Assembly (NCBI RefSeq): GCF_033304595.1
Contig: NZ_CP116341.1
Coordinates: 2,268,501 to 2,332,500 of the forward strand
Direction: 5' to 3'
DNA: 64,000 nucleotides
Source of the DNA: Sporosarcina jeotgali
GTDB lineage: Bacteria; Bacillota; Bacilli; Bacillales_A; Planococcaceae
A model generated the notes under the pieces. It did no database searches. It had not been told where the DNA came from and saw nothing but the letters and a program-made list of their open reading frames with translations. Position numbers and translations under genes: made by a program. This document shows, one piece after another, positions 46,011 to 54,953 of this stretch (position 1 is the stretch's first letter; every line of letters begins with the position of its first letter).

Positions 46011-47267
46011 GTCTTCAGATAACTTTTGTTTGCCGATCACGACATAGTAATATATCGAAGAAATGACGTAGAGCGCTGCCGTGATACTGAAGGCGATTGC
46101 ATAACCCCAGTAAAAACCTTTAGCAACAACGAGCCCTGTTGCGATGGGCGCCATGGATGCCCATCCCAGTTGAAAGACCGTTTGGTTCATTGAATTGGCG
46201 AGTCCTCTATACTTATCTGAAACAAGTTCCATCGCAACCGCACTTTGAATTGGATTGCCCGCATTCATAAGTGCTTGGCGGAGCAGAAATCCTAGAGACG
46301 CCAGCATGAGGGAATTTGTAAACGCTGTAAGAAGCAGAAAAGGGATTGAAAGCAATTGAAAAAGAATGAGCGCCTTCACTTTACCGATTCTCTTAACCAG
46401 TAAGGGTCCAATGAGTGCTGCGACTGCTGTCATAGCAGAGCCAAGGGAAAGGATGAGCCCGATATACGAATTGGACGCACTGAAACGATTGGCAAAGTAT
46501 AAGTTCAAGTACGGAACTACGAGACCCGAACCGATTCCAATCAGCAAACCTGCGAACGAAAAGTGAAGGATGAGGATGAAGTTCTTTTTGAAACTTGTAT
46601 CCATCCGTTCTTCAGGCTGCTTCGGAGTTGCTTCACGCACTTGTACGGGAATTGGCGGCTTGTCTTTTAAAGCGAATAGCGGCGGCAGGCCTAACGCAAA
46701 TACTCCGGCACCAATATAAAGCGACCAGCGGATGGCATCGACTGCGCCCATATTGAAGAACAGCTGCAGCCCGTCTGCCAGCAGCCCTCCTGCAAGGCTT
46801 CCGATTACTTGTGAAACCGTAATGAGCGCAAACTGGATGCTGAATAGCTTAACCCTTTCAGAAGGGGCTGAGTTTTCTGCAAGAAATGGAATTCCGGAAA
46901 CTTGCACAAACGCCATAAACACACCAGTGAGTAAGGACACAAAGATAATGGGTTCTTCCATTACTGTCGCACTTCGCCAGAATAAAGTGATGACCGTAAT
47001 CGCTGCCCCTCCTGTTATCATCCACTTGCGGCCGAATTTATCACTTAAAAATCCAGCTGGTACAAGCATAATCGCTGTTGCGAGCGCGGTCATGGAAATC
47101 ACTTTCCCATTTACCGTTTCTGGCATGCCGAGTTCACGAATATACAAATTATACATCACCATAAAAACACCAAGCCCAATTTGAATGAAGACGTTGGCGA
47201 GCAGGAAGAATTTCACGTTTCGATTAAACGAAAGGATGGTCTTTTTCCAATCATGAATCAGGTTCAA
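46008..47267 (-). CDS. Major facilitator superfamily transporter
   Basis: 419 residues with about twelve membrane helices and the MFS motif A-like loop GFLSDKFGRKWMI between helices 2 and 3; a charged central loop (ALKDKPPIPVQVREATPKQPEERMD) separates the two halves. Probably a drug or metabolite exporter; the substrate cannot be told. The apparent start is TTG at 47267 with a weak AAAGTAGGG, so the N-terminal boundary is uncertain. It stands alone between terminators. Confidence 0.88.
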   Translation of the reverse strand: MNLIHDWKKTILSFNRNVKFFLLANVFIQIGLGVFMVMYNLYIRELGMPETVNGKVISMTALATAIMLVPAGFLSDKFGRKWMITGGAAITVITLFWRSATVMEEPIIFVSLLTGVFMAFVQVSGIPFLAENSAPSERVKLFSIQFALITVSQVIGSLAGGLLADGLQLFFNMGAVDAIRWSLYIGAGVFALGLPPLFALKDKPPIPVQVREATPKQPEERMDTSFKKNFILILHFSFAGLLIGIGSGLVVPYLNLYFANRFSASNSYIGLILSLGSAMTAVAALIGPLLVKRIGKVKALILFQLLSIPFLLLTAFTNSLMLASLGFLLRQALMNAGNPIQSAVAMELVSDKYRGLANSMNQTVFQLGWASMAPIATGLVVAKGFYWGYAIAFSITAALYVISSIYYYVVIGKQKLSED

Positions 47268-47391
47268 GGGATGCCCTACTTTCTTTTACCAGATATTTCG
47301 TTACTCTAAATATATGTTTTTTTTAGAATGTACGCAATCCTTTTTCGTTTTTTTAATGAAACTCCTGATTCACTTACGCTTCATTCCTGAA

Positions 47392-47430
47392 CAGAAAAAA
47401 GCCGAAGCACATTAGCTTCGACTTTTTTAG
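47392..47430. terminator. Bidirectional terminator after bmrD
   Basis: CCGAAGC-ACATTA-GCTTCG stem with A-run and T-run on either side, ending the bmrCD operon on the minus strand. Confidence 0.85.
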
Positions 47431-47433
47431 GGT

Positions 47434-49176
47434 TTATACAGATATCCCGGATTGCAGCTTATACATTTGCGCGTATTGACCGTCGAGCTGTACCAATTCG
47501 TCATGTGTTCCGCTTTCAGCGATTTCCCCGCGATCCAACACAAGAATCTTGTCTGCATTTTTTATCGTAGAAAGTCTGTGGGCGATGATAAATGTCGTAC
47601 GTCCTTTTTTCAATACATCCATTGCGTGCTGAATAATTTCTTCCGTCTCTGTATCGATATTGGATGTGGCTTCATCCAATATTAAAATTGCAGGATCGAA
47701 CGCGAGTGCACGAGCAAACGAAATGAGCTGCCGCTGTCCGCTGGAAAGTGTACTTCCTTTTTCAACAACGGGTTCCTCAATTCCTTTCGGTAAATGCTCC
47801 AGAACCCGTTCGCCGCCAACCGCTTCAAGTGATTGCTGAACTTTTTCTCTTGAGATACGCGCATCCCCAAGACTGATGTTGGATTCAACTGTCCCTGTGA
47901 ACAAATAAGGATCCTGCAAAACGATGCCCATATGATTACGAATCGTCTGCCGCGGCAAAGAAGTGATATCAACCCCATCGATCAGGATTTTTCCTTTCAC
48001 AGGATCATAGAAACGGAATAATAAGTTCATGATTGAACTTTTTCCTGATCCCGTATGCCCGACAAGAGCAACCGTCTCCCCGCGCTTCGCTTCGAACTGA
48101 ATATCTTTCAAGACATACTCCTCATCTTTGTAGGCAAACCATACATCTTCAAACGTCACATTTCCCTCGTAGCGCTCCATTCGTTCATCACTTACTGGTT
48201 CTCCAGTCCGATCCATCAGCTGGAAGACCCGCTCTGCAGCGACTAACGAGTGTTCCAATCGGGCAAACTGGTTCACGATACCCGTTACTGGGTTAAACAG
48301 ACGCGTAATATAGTCAACGAAAGCGTACAGTAAACCGACCGATACAGCGCTTTCTGTTGTAATTGAAGCCCCTGCAAAATACCAGATGAAAATTACGAAC
48401 GTAATCGAACGTATCGCATTCACCAGGTTATGGGACGTTGCCGCTTCCACTTTCAGTAACTTCGTCTGGTACTCGTAATGCGTCGTATTCAGCTCTTCAA
48501 ATTCGTCTTCCATTTGTTTTTCTCGTCCAAATGCCTGGATAATCGTCATCCCATTAATGGATTCATTGATCATCCCATTCATGTCACTGACTTTTGCGCG
48601 GATGACGTGATTGACTTTGGATGCAAATTTCCGATAAAGAATCATCCAGATGTAGAGTAAGGGCAGGACAAATAGCAAAATCGCTCCCATTTTAGAATCC
48701 AGACTGAACAATGCAATATAGATACCAATAATATACATACCACTAATTGCAAATTGAGACACGACGGTTACATACAAATGACGGATGGCTTCTGTATCGT
48801 TTGTCACACGCGCTACGACTTTACCCGCAGGCAAGTTATCAAAGTAGCTGATAGGCAGCGTCTGGATATGCTGATACAGTTCATTTCTCATTTTCTGAAC
48901 AATCCGGTTTGCTGTTGACTGCAGCATTAAATACTGACCGTATCTAAAGATTGCTGTGACTACAGCCAGGCCGAAGAAAATCGCAAGAAGTTTCGCAATC
49001 GGTTCAAAGTCAATTCCGCCTGTTGCTGCACCTGCTATATGGTTATCAATAATTTGTTTCGCAATAATTGGTCCAAGCAAATCTGCTCCGACCGCAATCG
49101 CCAGAAGTGCCATGCCGCCAATGAAATACCCTTTGAATTGCACCGCATAGTTCACTAAACGTTTACCTGTTGTCAT
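47434..49176 (-). CDS. bmrD: Heterodimeric ABC exporter subunit BmrD-like (YheH)
   Basis: A 580-residue half-transporter: six membrane helices (about 15-310) and a nucleotide-binding domain with Walker A GHTGSGKSS, a variant signature TLSSGQRQL (Ser in the third position of LSGGQ) and canonical Walker B AILILDEATSNID with catalytic Glu. It overlaps bmrC by one base (TAATG). From memory, B. subtilis BmrD is longer (~673 residues); this copy lacks the extra segment. The pair is expected to export drugs. Confidence 0.9.
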   Translation of the reverse strand: MTTGKRLVNYAVQFKGYFIGGMALLAIAVGADLLGPIIAKQIIDNHIAGAATGGIDFEPIAKLLAIFFGLAVVTAIFRYGQYLMLQSTANRIVQKMRNELYQHIQTLPISYFDNLPAGKVVARVTNDTEAIRHLYVTVVSQFAISGMYIIGIYIALFSLDSKMGAILLFVLPLLYIWMILYRKFASKVNHVIRAKVSDMNGMINESINGMTIIQAFGREKQMEDEFEELNTTHYEYQTKLLKVEAATSHNLVNAIRSITFVIFIWYFAGASITTESAVSVGLLYAFVDYITRLFNPVTGIVNQFARLEHSLVAAERVFQLMDRTGEPVSDERMERYEGNVTFEDVWFAYKDEEYVLKDIQFEAKRGETVALVGHTGSGKSSIMNLLFRFYDPVKGKILIDGVDITSLPRQTIRNHMGIVLQDPYLFTGTVESNISLGDARISREKVQQSLEAVGGERVLEHLPKGIEEPVVEKGSTLSSGQRQLISFARALAFDPAILILDEATSNIDTETEEIIQHAMDVLKKGRTTFIIAHRLSTIKNADKILVLDRGEIAESGTHDELVQLDGQYAQMYKLQSGISV

Positions 49177-50915
49177 TATTCTCCCCCTCCGATCTGCTGG
49201 CGGTCATACTGTTCTTTATACCAGCCGTTCATCGAGAGCAAGTCTTCATGGTTACCTTCTTCAGTCACGCGGCCATCCTCAAGGACAATAATCCAATCCG
49301 CATGTTGAATTGCTGATAATCGGTGCGTGGTGATGATTGTCGTTTTCCCACTGCGCTCATTTTGGATGTTCTCAATAATCCGGGTCTCTGTTTTAGCATC
49401 GACTGCGGACAGTGAATCATCCAATACCAATATCTCTGGATTTTTCACAATAGCACGGGCAATTGAAATCCGCTGCTTCTGACCGCCAGAAAGTGCCACG
49501 CCTTTTTCACCCACGAGTGTTGCCAGCCCTTCAGGCAGCATCTCCAGATCCTTTTCAAAATGAGCCAGACGAATTGCTTCTGCAATATCATGATCATCCG
49601 CATCCGGTTTACCAAACAAAATGTTTTCGCGAACCGAACGCGAGAATAGCACATGATCTTGCGGCACATAGCCAATCCAATTACGGACTTGCTCTTTCGT
49701 CATTTCATCCAAGCGATTCCCGTCAAAAGACAGCAAGCCTTCCCCTGCAGGATATTCGCGCAGCAGCTGTTTGACAAATGTTGTTTTCCCACTGCCCGTT
49801 TTACCGACAATCCCCAATGTTTGACCGCCGGATAACTTCACCTGAATATGATCCAAGTTTTTACGTCCTGACGTTGGGTAAGAAAAACTTACATCCTCGA
49901 AACCAATCACTCCAGGACGGTTCATCTGAACAGGCATTGATGGATCACGGACATCTTCAATCGCATTCAAGGTTTCTTGCACACGATCGAGAGATGCATT
50001 TCCGCGCTGCATGACATTGATAAGTTCACCGATTGCAAACATCGGCCAAACAATCATTCCAAGGTAGACATTGAAGGTTACAAGTCCGCCTAATGACATT
50101 TCTTGAATTGAAACCAGATAAGCCCCATAACCAAGGCCGATCATATAGGAGAGGGATGTCATGATTTTTGATATCGGGGTAAATAATGCGTCAATTCGTT
50201 CTACGTCCATATTTTTACGGTAGACGTCCTCCGTAGCTTCCTCAAAACGGTGTTCCTCTGCACGTTCTTGTACGTATGCACGCACTACTCGAACTCCTGC
50301 AACTGCTTCTAGAACGTCGTCATTCAAATCACCAAATGCTTTTTGTGCGGTGACGAACTTCAAATGGATTCGCTTCCCTAACACTTGCATCAAATACGCA
50401 AGAATTGGCAACGGTAAAATCGCTGCAAGGGTGAGCTTCCAGGATACGAGAAACCCCATCATGACGATAAGAGTGGACAAATAGACGGTGGAGTCGATGA
50501 GCGTCATAATTCCAAATCCAGCAGTTTCCGAAATAGCCTGTAAATCATTCGTCGATCGCGCCATCAGATCTCCTGTTTTGTTTCTCTGATAAAACGTCGG
50601 AGTCATTTTCAGAAAATGACGCATTAAATTGCCGCGTAATTTCCGTTCAATTACATTGGCCCCTCCAAAGAGCTGGTACTGCCAAACGTAATCACCGATA
50701 TATCCAATTACAATAATAAGCAGCATAATACCGATATATGTCCAAAGTAATTGAGCATTCATCGTATTCATGTGGATTCCATCGATTGCCTTTCCAATAA
50801 TCCACGGCGGGATGATTGCTAAAATACTTGTCATAATGAGCAAAACCAGTGCAATTGTGTAGCGCTTTTTGTTCTCCTTAAAAAACCAGCTTAATTTCCC
50901 TAAAACCGAAAACAT
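49176..50915 (-). CDS. bmrC: Heterodimeric ABC exporter subunit BmrC-like (YheI)
   Basis: A 579-residue half-transporter starting MFSVLGKLSWFFKENKKRY; the membrane domain contains FGGANVIERKLRGNLMRHF, as in B. subtilis YheI. The nucleotide-binding domain has Walker A GKTGSGKTT and canonical ALSGGQKQRI, but Walker B reads EILVLDDSLSAVD: Asp replaces the catalytic Glu, so one ATP site of the heterodimer is degenerate, as known for BmrCD. Upstream lie a leader peptide and an attenuator (51085-51234). First structural gene of the operon. Confidence 0.93.
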   Translation of the reverse strand: MFSVLGKLSWFFKENKKRYTIALVLLIMTSILAIIPPWIIGKAIDGIHMNTMNAQLLWTYIGIMLLIIVIGYIGDYVWQYQLFGGANVIERKLRGNLMRHFLKMTPTFYQRNKTGDLMARSTNDLQAISETAGFGIMTLIDSTVYLSTLIVMMGFLVSWKLTLAAILPLPILAYLMQVLGKRIHLKFVTAQKAFGDLNDDVLEAVAGVRVVRAYVQERAEEHRFEEATEDVYRKNMDVERIDALFTPISKIMTSLSYMIGLGYGAYLVSIQEMSLGGLVTFNVYLGMIVWPMFAIGELINVMQRGNASLDRVQETLNAIEDVRDPSMPVQMNRPGVIGFEDVSFSYPTSGRKNLDHIQVKLSGGQTLGIVGKTGSGKTTFVKQLLREYPAGEGLLSFDGNRLDEMTKEQVRNWIGYVPQDHVLFSRSVRENILFGKPDADDHDIAEAIRLAHFEKDLEMLPEGLATLVGEKGVALSGGQKQRISIARAIVKNPEILVLDDSLSAVDAKTETRIIENIQNERSGKTTIITTHRLSAIQHADWIIVLEDGRVTEEGNHEDLLSMNGWYKEQYDRQQIGGGE

Positions 50916-50948
50916 ACTATTCTACGACCTTTCTTGGAGCAGCCTCAG

Positions 50949-51008
50949 CTATCCGCCTTCAGGTGTCTCCTTTTTCAACAATTTTATAGGTTGGATCGTT
51001 TCGTTCAT
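50949..51008 (-). CDS. Possible second micro-ORF in the bmrCD leader region
   Basis: A 19-codon frame, MNETIQPIKLLKKETPEGG, between the attenuator and bmrC. AAGGGGAG lies 11 bases before the ATG, with GTG immediately before it as an alternative start. It is hydrophilic with no known motif. It could be chance; the ribosome-binding site is the only support. Confidence 0.35.
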   Translation of the reverse strand: MNETIQPIKLLKKETPEGG

Positions 51009-51084
51009 CACATCGATAGCTCCCCTTTCGTATTAGTTGTATATGCAACACGCTTTGCGTGATAACACCTTATTTTAGTGAACA

Positions 51085-51120
51085 TAAAAAAACACACGTT
51101 CTCACTCAGAGACGTGTGTC
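51085..51120 (-). terminator. Attenuator terminator in the bmrCD leader
   Basis: ACACACGT...ACGTGTGT stem, extended by CTC/GAG, followed by seven Ts on the minus strand. It stands between a leader peptide and the exporter genes. An alternative pairing GTTCTC (51132-51127) with GAGAAC (51103-51098) would use up the 3' side of the stem and act as an antiterminator. Confidence 0.8.
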
Positions 51121-51168
51121 TGAATAGAGAACTGTGCCCTGTAATCCAACGATTTTAGATTCAATCTG

Positions 51169-51234
51169 CTAGAATCGCGGTGCGAAGGGCCAAGCTTGAA
51201 ATTGGGTGATTTTTTTCTCTGCACGATTGTTCAT
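51169..51234 (-). CDS. Leader peptide of the bmrCD operon (bmrB-like)
   Basis: A 21-codon gene reading MNNRAEKKITQFQAWPFAPR plus Phe. AGGAGGG six bases before the ATG is a consensus ribosome-binding site. It sits between a strong promoter (51274-51303) and an attenuator terminator (51085-51120), the arrangement of ribosome-controlled attenuation. In B. subtilis, bmrCD is preceded by a translated leader, bmrB (54 codons, from memory), through which ribosome-targeting antibiotics induce the exporter. The peptide here is shorter, and I cannot claim sequence similarity. Confidence 0.75.
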   Translation of the reverse strand: MNNRAEKKITQFQAWPFAPRF

Positions 51235-51273
51235 GTTAAGCCCTCCTTTTCCTTTCGAGTTTCGAATAATATT

Positions 51274-51303
51274 AGATTATCACGCTCTTTTGAACATTGT
51301 CAA
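51274..51303 (-). promoter_or_regulatory. Sigma-A promoter of the bmrCD leader
   Basis: TTGACA (51303-51298), 18-base spacer, TAATCT (51279-51274) on the minus strand, 40 bases before the leader peptide start. Confidence 0.7.
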
Positions 51304-51457
51304 TACTTTTTATGAAATCTTTTGAAAATTTCATAGGTTCTTACAGATGGTTCTTAAGGAAAAATTATTGTATTTCTTGCTTTAACCATTTATGATTAGT
51401 TCAACTACCTAATTTTAAACCACAGGAGGTGTACGCTTTGTTTCCCCCTTTACTGGC

Positions 51458-52807
51458 ATGGAACAAAGCACCCATTTGGATATTCCCATACGCTTGGCAG
51501 CATTTGCTGCCTTGATCGCCCTCACTGCATTTTTTGTTGCAGCTGAGTTTGCAATAGTGAAAGTCAGAATGACACGAATCGAACAGCTAGCTTTAGCAGG
51601 CAGCAAAAAAGCGAACAATGCTAAACGTGTTGTAGATAATCTCGATGAATACTTGTCTGCCTGTCAGCTCGGAATTACGATTACCGCACTCGGACTCGGT
51701 ATGCTTGGTGAACCGACCGTTGCGTTAATGCTTGAGCCTTTGTTTACTTATTTGCAGTTATCAACTAGCATGACAGTCTTCCTTTCTTTTTCTATCGCGC
51801 TTATTGTCGTGACGTTCCTTCATGTAGTCATTGGCGAGCTTGCTCCCAAAACGGTAGCGATTCAGAAAGCAGAAACGTTAACACTAGCACTTGCAAAACC
51901 ACTCATCATCTTTTATCGCACGATGTATCCGTTCATTAAGATTTTAAATGGTTCAGCAAGATTAGTGACCCGGTTATTTGGTTTACGGCCAATCCATGAA
52001 GCAGATGTAGCCCATACAGAAGAAGAATTGCGAATGATTTTGTCCGACAGTTTGAAAAGCGGGGAAATCAATCAATCCGAATACAAATATGTGAATAAGA
52101 TATTTGAATTCGATGATCGGATTGCAAAAGAAATTATGGTTCCTCGAACGGAAATGATGACCATTGAAAAGGAAATGACCGCTGCTGAAATCTTCAACAT
52201 GCCTGGCATCGAACAATTCACTCGATACCCTGTCATCGATGGCGACAAAGACCATGTAATCGGTCTCGTCAACATGAAGCATTTGCTTACAGCATATATT
52301 AAGAACCCTAAAAACGGGGAGTTGCCGGTCACTGCGTACATGCAGCCGATTATCCGTGTCATTGAAACGATGGCAATTGGAGATTTGCTGTTAAAGATTC
52401 AACGCGAGCGCATTCATATGGCAATTCTTATGGATGAATACGGCGGTACTTCCGGTTTAGTAACAATTGAAGACATATTGGAAGAAATCGTAGGAGAAAT
52501 CCAAGACGAATTCGATAAAGACGAGTTACCGGATGTTCAAGTGGTTGGCGAAGGCCACTTCATCCTTGATGCAAAAATGTTATTAGATAACGTTAATAAT
52601 ACCCTTGGCATTGATCTCGATGAAGAAGACATCGATACGATTGGCGGCTGGTTCATGTCCCAGCGTTTTGAAGCCATTCCCGGCGAAAAGATTATTGAAC
52701 AAGGCTATGAATTTTCCGTCAAGGATGTAGAAGGTCACCATATTCTTTATCTTGAAGCTGAGAAGCTGGAAGATGAAGAGGCAGACTTGGAAGAAGAGAT
52801 GGTCTAA
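51458..52807 (+). CDS. CNNM/CorC family protein (DUF21, CBS pair, transporter-associated domain)
   Basis: 449 residues: a DUF21 membrane domain (about 1-195) with ALTAFFVAAEFAIVKVRMTRI and LSACQLGITITALGLGMLGEPTV, a CBS pair (about 215-340; IMVPRTEMMTIEKEMTAAEI; VIDGDKDHVIGLVNMKHLL; ILMDEYGGTSGLVTIEDILEEIVGEI) and a C-terminal CorC_HlyC domain. Relatives such as MpfA export Mg2+ or regulate its balance. The start is puzzling: ATG at 51458 has no nearby ribosome-binding site, whereas a consensus AGGAGGT lies 28 bases upstream, correctly spaced for an out-of-frame TTG at 51438. The alternatives are an internal TTG at 51476 or a sequence indel. Confidence 0.92.
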   Translation: MEQSTHLDIPIRLAAFAALIALTAFFVAAEFAIVKVRMTRIEQLALAGSKKANNAKRVVDNLDEYLSACQLGITITALGLGMLGEPTVALMLEPLFTYLQLSTSMTVFLSFSIALIVVTFLHVVIGELAPKTVAIQKAETLTLALAKPLIIFYRTMYPFIKILNGSARLVTRLFGLRPIHEADVAHTEEELRMILSDSLKSGEINQSEYKYVNKIFEFDDRIAKEIMVPRTEMMTIEKEMTAAEIFNMPGIEQFTRYPVIDGDKDHVIGLVNMKHLLTAYIKNPKNGELPVTAYMQPIIRVIETMAIGDLLLKIQRERIHMAILMDEYGGTSGLVTIEDILEEIVGEIQDEFDKDELPDVQVVGEGHFILDAKMLLDNVNNTLGIDLDEEDIDTIGGWFMSQRFEAIPGEKIIEQGYEFSVKDVEGHHILYLEAEKLEDEEADLEEEMV

Positions 52808-52808
52808 C

Positions 52809-52852
52809 CAAAAAGAGACGATTCCATTTTAATTTGGAATCGTCTCTTTTTT
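52809..52852. terminator. Bidirectional terminator
   Basis: A perfect 17-bp stem (AAAAAGAGACGATTCCA and complement) around TTTTAATT, between the convergent CNNM and GNAT-nitrilase genes. Confidence 0.95.
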
Positions 52853-54410
52853 ATTGCTCGGGATTTTTAGAAAAGTAATCTACTCTGTAAATATCACGAC
52901 GGCGATCTTTCAACTGTTTGACAGTCCCATCTTGACGCTGGCGTTTCAAAACTTCTAAGTCAACATCGCCGATCAGCACAGTCTCCAGATTTGCATTCGC
53001 TTCTCCGACAATGCCGTCTCTTGCAAATTCAAAGTCCGAAGGTGCGAAGATCGCAGATTGTGCATATTGGATATCCATATTAACGGCTTGCGGCAAGTTT
53101 CCGACCGTCCCAGAAATGACCGTATAGATTTGGTTTTCTACAGCACGTGCTTGAGCGCAATAGCGAACTCTCAAATAACCTTGACGGTCTTCAGTACAGA
53201 ACGGTGTGAAGATGATGTTAGCGCCTTTTTCAGTTGCGATACGGGCAAGCTCAGGGAATTCAATATCGTAACAGACTTGAATCGCAATCTTACCGCAATC
53301 CGTGTCAAACACCCTTACTGAATCGCCAGCACTGATTCCCCAGTATTTTTTCTCGTTTGGCGTGATGTGAATCTTATACTGTTTATCAATCGAACCATCC
53401 CGTCTAAAGAGGTAAGAAATATTGTAGATTTCCTCGTTCTCTTCTTCAACAAAGTGTGACCCGCCAATAATATTCACATTATAACGAACCGCCAAGCTGT
53501 TAAACAGTTCGATATATTCTTCTGTGTACTCGGAAATCTTCCGCACAGACTGACTTGCTGATGGTTCATCCAAGAAGGACATCAGTTGAGTCGTAAAGAT
53601 CTCGGGGAATACGGCGAAATCGGAATTCGCATCAGCTGCAACATTCACAAAGTATTCCACTTGGGATGCTAATTCTTCAAAACATGAAATTTTACGCATT
53701 AAATATTGAACGACACAAATCCGTACGGGGTAGCTCGTTTTGTAATGACGTTTCGACACGGCTTTATAGTCAATATTATTCCATTCCATAAGTGTCGCAT
53801 ACCGCTTGGACGCTTTATCATCCGGCAAATAGTTCGGGTTGATGCGCATCAGGGTGAAGTCATTCATCAGCTGGAACGTTAACACGGGATCGTAAATTCT
53901 ATGTTTTGCGACTGAGTTCACGTATTCTCTTGGTGACATCTCATCTGAATGCTTATGATAATTTGGAATGCGGCCGCCAATAATGATCGACTTCAAATTC
54001 ATTTCACGAGCAAGTTCTTTACGAGCTTCATAAAGTCTTTCTCCGACTTTCATGCGTCTGAACTCAGGGTGAACCATTACTTCGATTCCATACAAGTTAT
54101 ATCCTTCAGGATTGTGGTTCGTTATGTAGCCATTATCGGAAATATCGTCCCATGTATGGCGGTCATCATATTCTGCAAAGTTCACAATCAGACTGGAGCA
54201 TGAACCAATAATTTGTCCATCCAGTTCAGCAACAAACTGCCCTTCTGGAAATACAGTCAGGTGACTCTTTAAATGTTCTGTTTCCCAGGGATCCATTCCA
54301 GGAAAACAAGCCTCTTGCATTGCTATTATTTCAGGGATGTCCGACATTTCCATTTGCCGAACAATCATGCTTATTTCAAATGATGATAAATCAAATTCTT
54401 CACTCAACAC
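52851..54410 (-). CDS. GNAT acetyltransferase - carbon-nitrogen hydrolase fusion (YhcX-like)
   Basis: 519 residues. A GNAT domain (about 15-200) has the acetyl-CoA loop region GIEVMVHPEFRRMKVGERLYEA. A nitrilase-superfamily domain (about 225-510) has the catalytic Glu in FAVFPEIFTTQ, Lys in DKQYKIHITPNEKKY and Cys in IQVCYDIEFPELAR. The fusion is known in Bacillales (YhcX). The substrate is unknown; an amide or nitrile whose product is acetylated, or the reverse, is plausible. GTG at 54410 or the adjacent TTG follows GAGAGGTG. Confidence 0.9.
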   Translation of the reverse strand: MLSEEFDLSSFEISMIVRQMEMSDIPEIIAMQEACFPGMDPWETEHLKSHLTVFPEGQFVAELDGQIIGSCSSLIVNFAEYDDRHTWDDISDNGYITNHNPEGYNLYGIEVMVHPEFRRMKVGERLYEARKELAREMNLKSIIIGGRIPNYHKHSDEMSPREYVNSVAKHRIYDPVLTFQLMNDFTLMRINPNYLPDDKASKRYATLMEWNNIDYKAVSKRHYKTSYPVRICVVQYLMRKISCFEELASQVEYFVNVAADANSDFAVFPEIFTTQLMSFLDEPSASQSVRKISEYTEEYIELFNSLAVRYNVNIIGGSHFVEEENEEIYNISYLFRRDGSIDKQYKIHITPNEKKYWGISAGDSVRVFDTDCGKIAIQVCYDIEFPELARIATEKGANIIFTPFCTEDRQGYLRVRYCAQARAVENQIYTVISGTVGNLPQAVNMDIQYAQSAIFAPSDFEFARDGIVGEANANLETVLIGDVDLEVLKRQRQDGTVKQLKDRRRDIYRVDYFSKNPEQ

Positions 54411-54524
54411 AAATCACCTCTCTACCTTAATTACCCTAAATTTTAAAGATTATGCCCAACAATAGCAAAAAAGTTGGTTTCCCTCTATAATAAGGAGTTG
54501 AAATCGCTGAGAGGAGCACTTGAA

Positions 54525-54950
54525 ATGAACAAGCGTTTGGAAAACTTGTTACTGGTGATATGGACCGTTGCATTGGTTGCAACATTAGGCTCCTTATACT
54601 ATTCAGAAGTTAAAGGATTCATCCCGTGTCTATATTGCTGGTATCAGCGTATTTTGATGTATCCCCTTGTTTTGATCGCGGGGATTGCACTCATCCAGAA
54701 GAACGGACGTATTGCGCTTACCACTGCGGCATTCAGCCTGATTGGCGTTTGCTTGTCAGCCTATCACTATGCAATCCAGAAGCTCAGCTTCTTCCAAGAC
54801 CGTGCCGGTACGTGCGGAGATGTCCCTTGCACAGCACAATACGTAAATTACTTAGGTTTCATCACTATCCCATTTATGGCATTCGTTGCATTTGCTGTGA
54901 TTTTTATTGCCAGTGTAATCATGCTAAAACAGTTGAAGGAGACGAAATAA
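54525..54950 (+). CDS. DsbB-family disulfide oxidoreductase (BdbC-like)
   Basis: A 141-residue membrane protein with four helices (LLLVIWTVALVATLGSLYY; ILMYPLVLIAGIALIQ; IALTTAAFSLIGVCLSAYHY; FMAFVAFAVIFIASVIMLK). Two extracytoplasmic cysteine pairs are visible: CLYC after helix 1, and the Cys pair of GTCGDVPC between helices 3 and 4. It passes electrons from a thiol oxidase partner to quinone. AGAGGAGC precedes the ATG at 54525; the 17-residue upstream extension is rejected. It is followed by a membrane-anchored thioredoxin four bases later. Confidence 0.92.
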   Translation: MNKRLENLLLVIWTVALVATLGSLYYSEVKGFIPCLYCWYQRILMYPLVLIAGIALIQKNGRIALTTAAFSLIGVCLSAYHYAIQKLSFFQDRAGTCGDVPCTAQYVNYLGFITIPFMAFVAFAVIFIASVIMLKQLKETK

Positions 54951-54953
54951 TCT

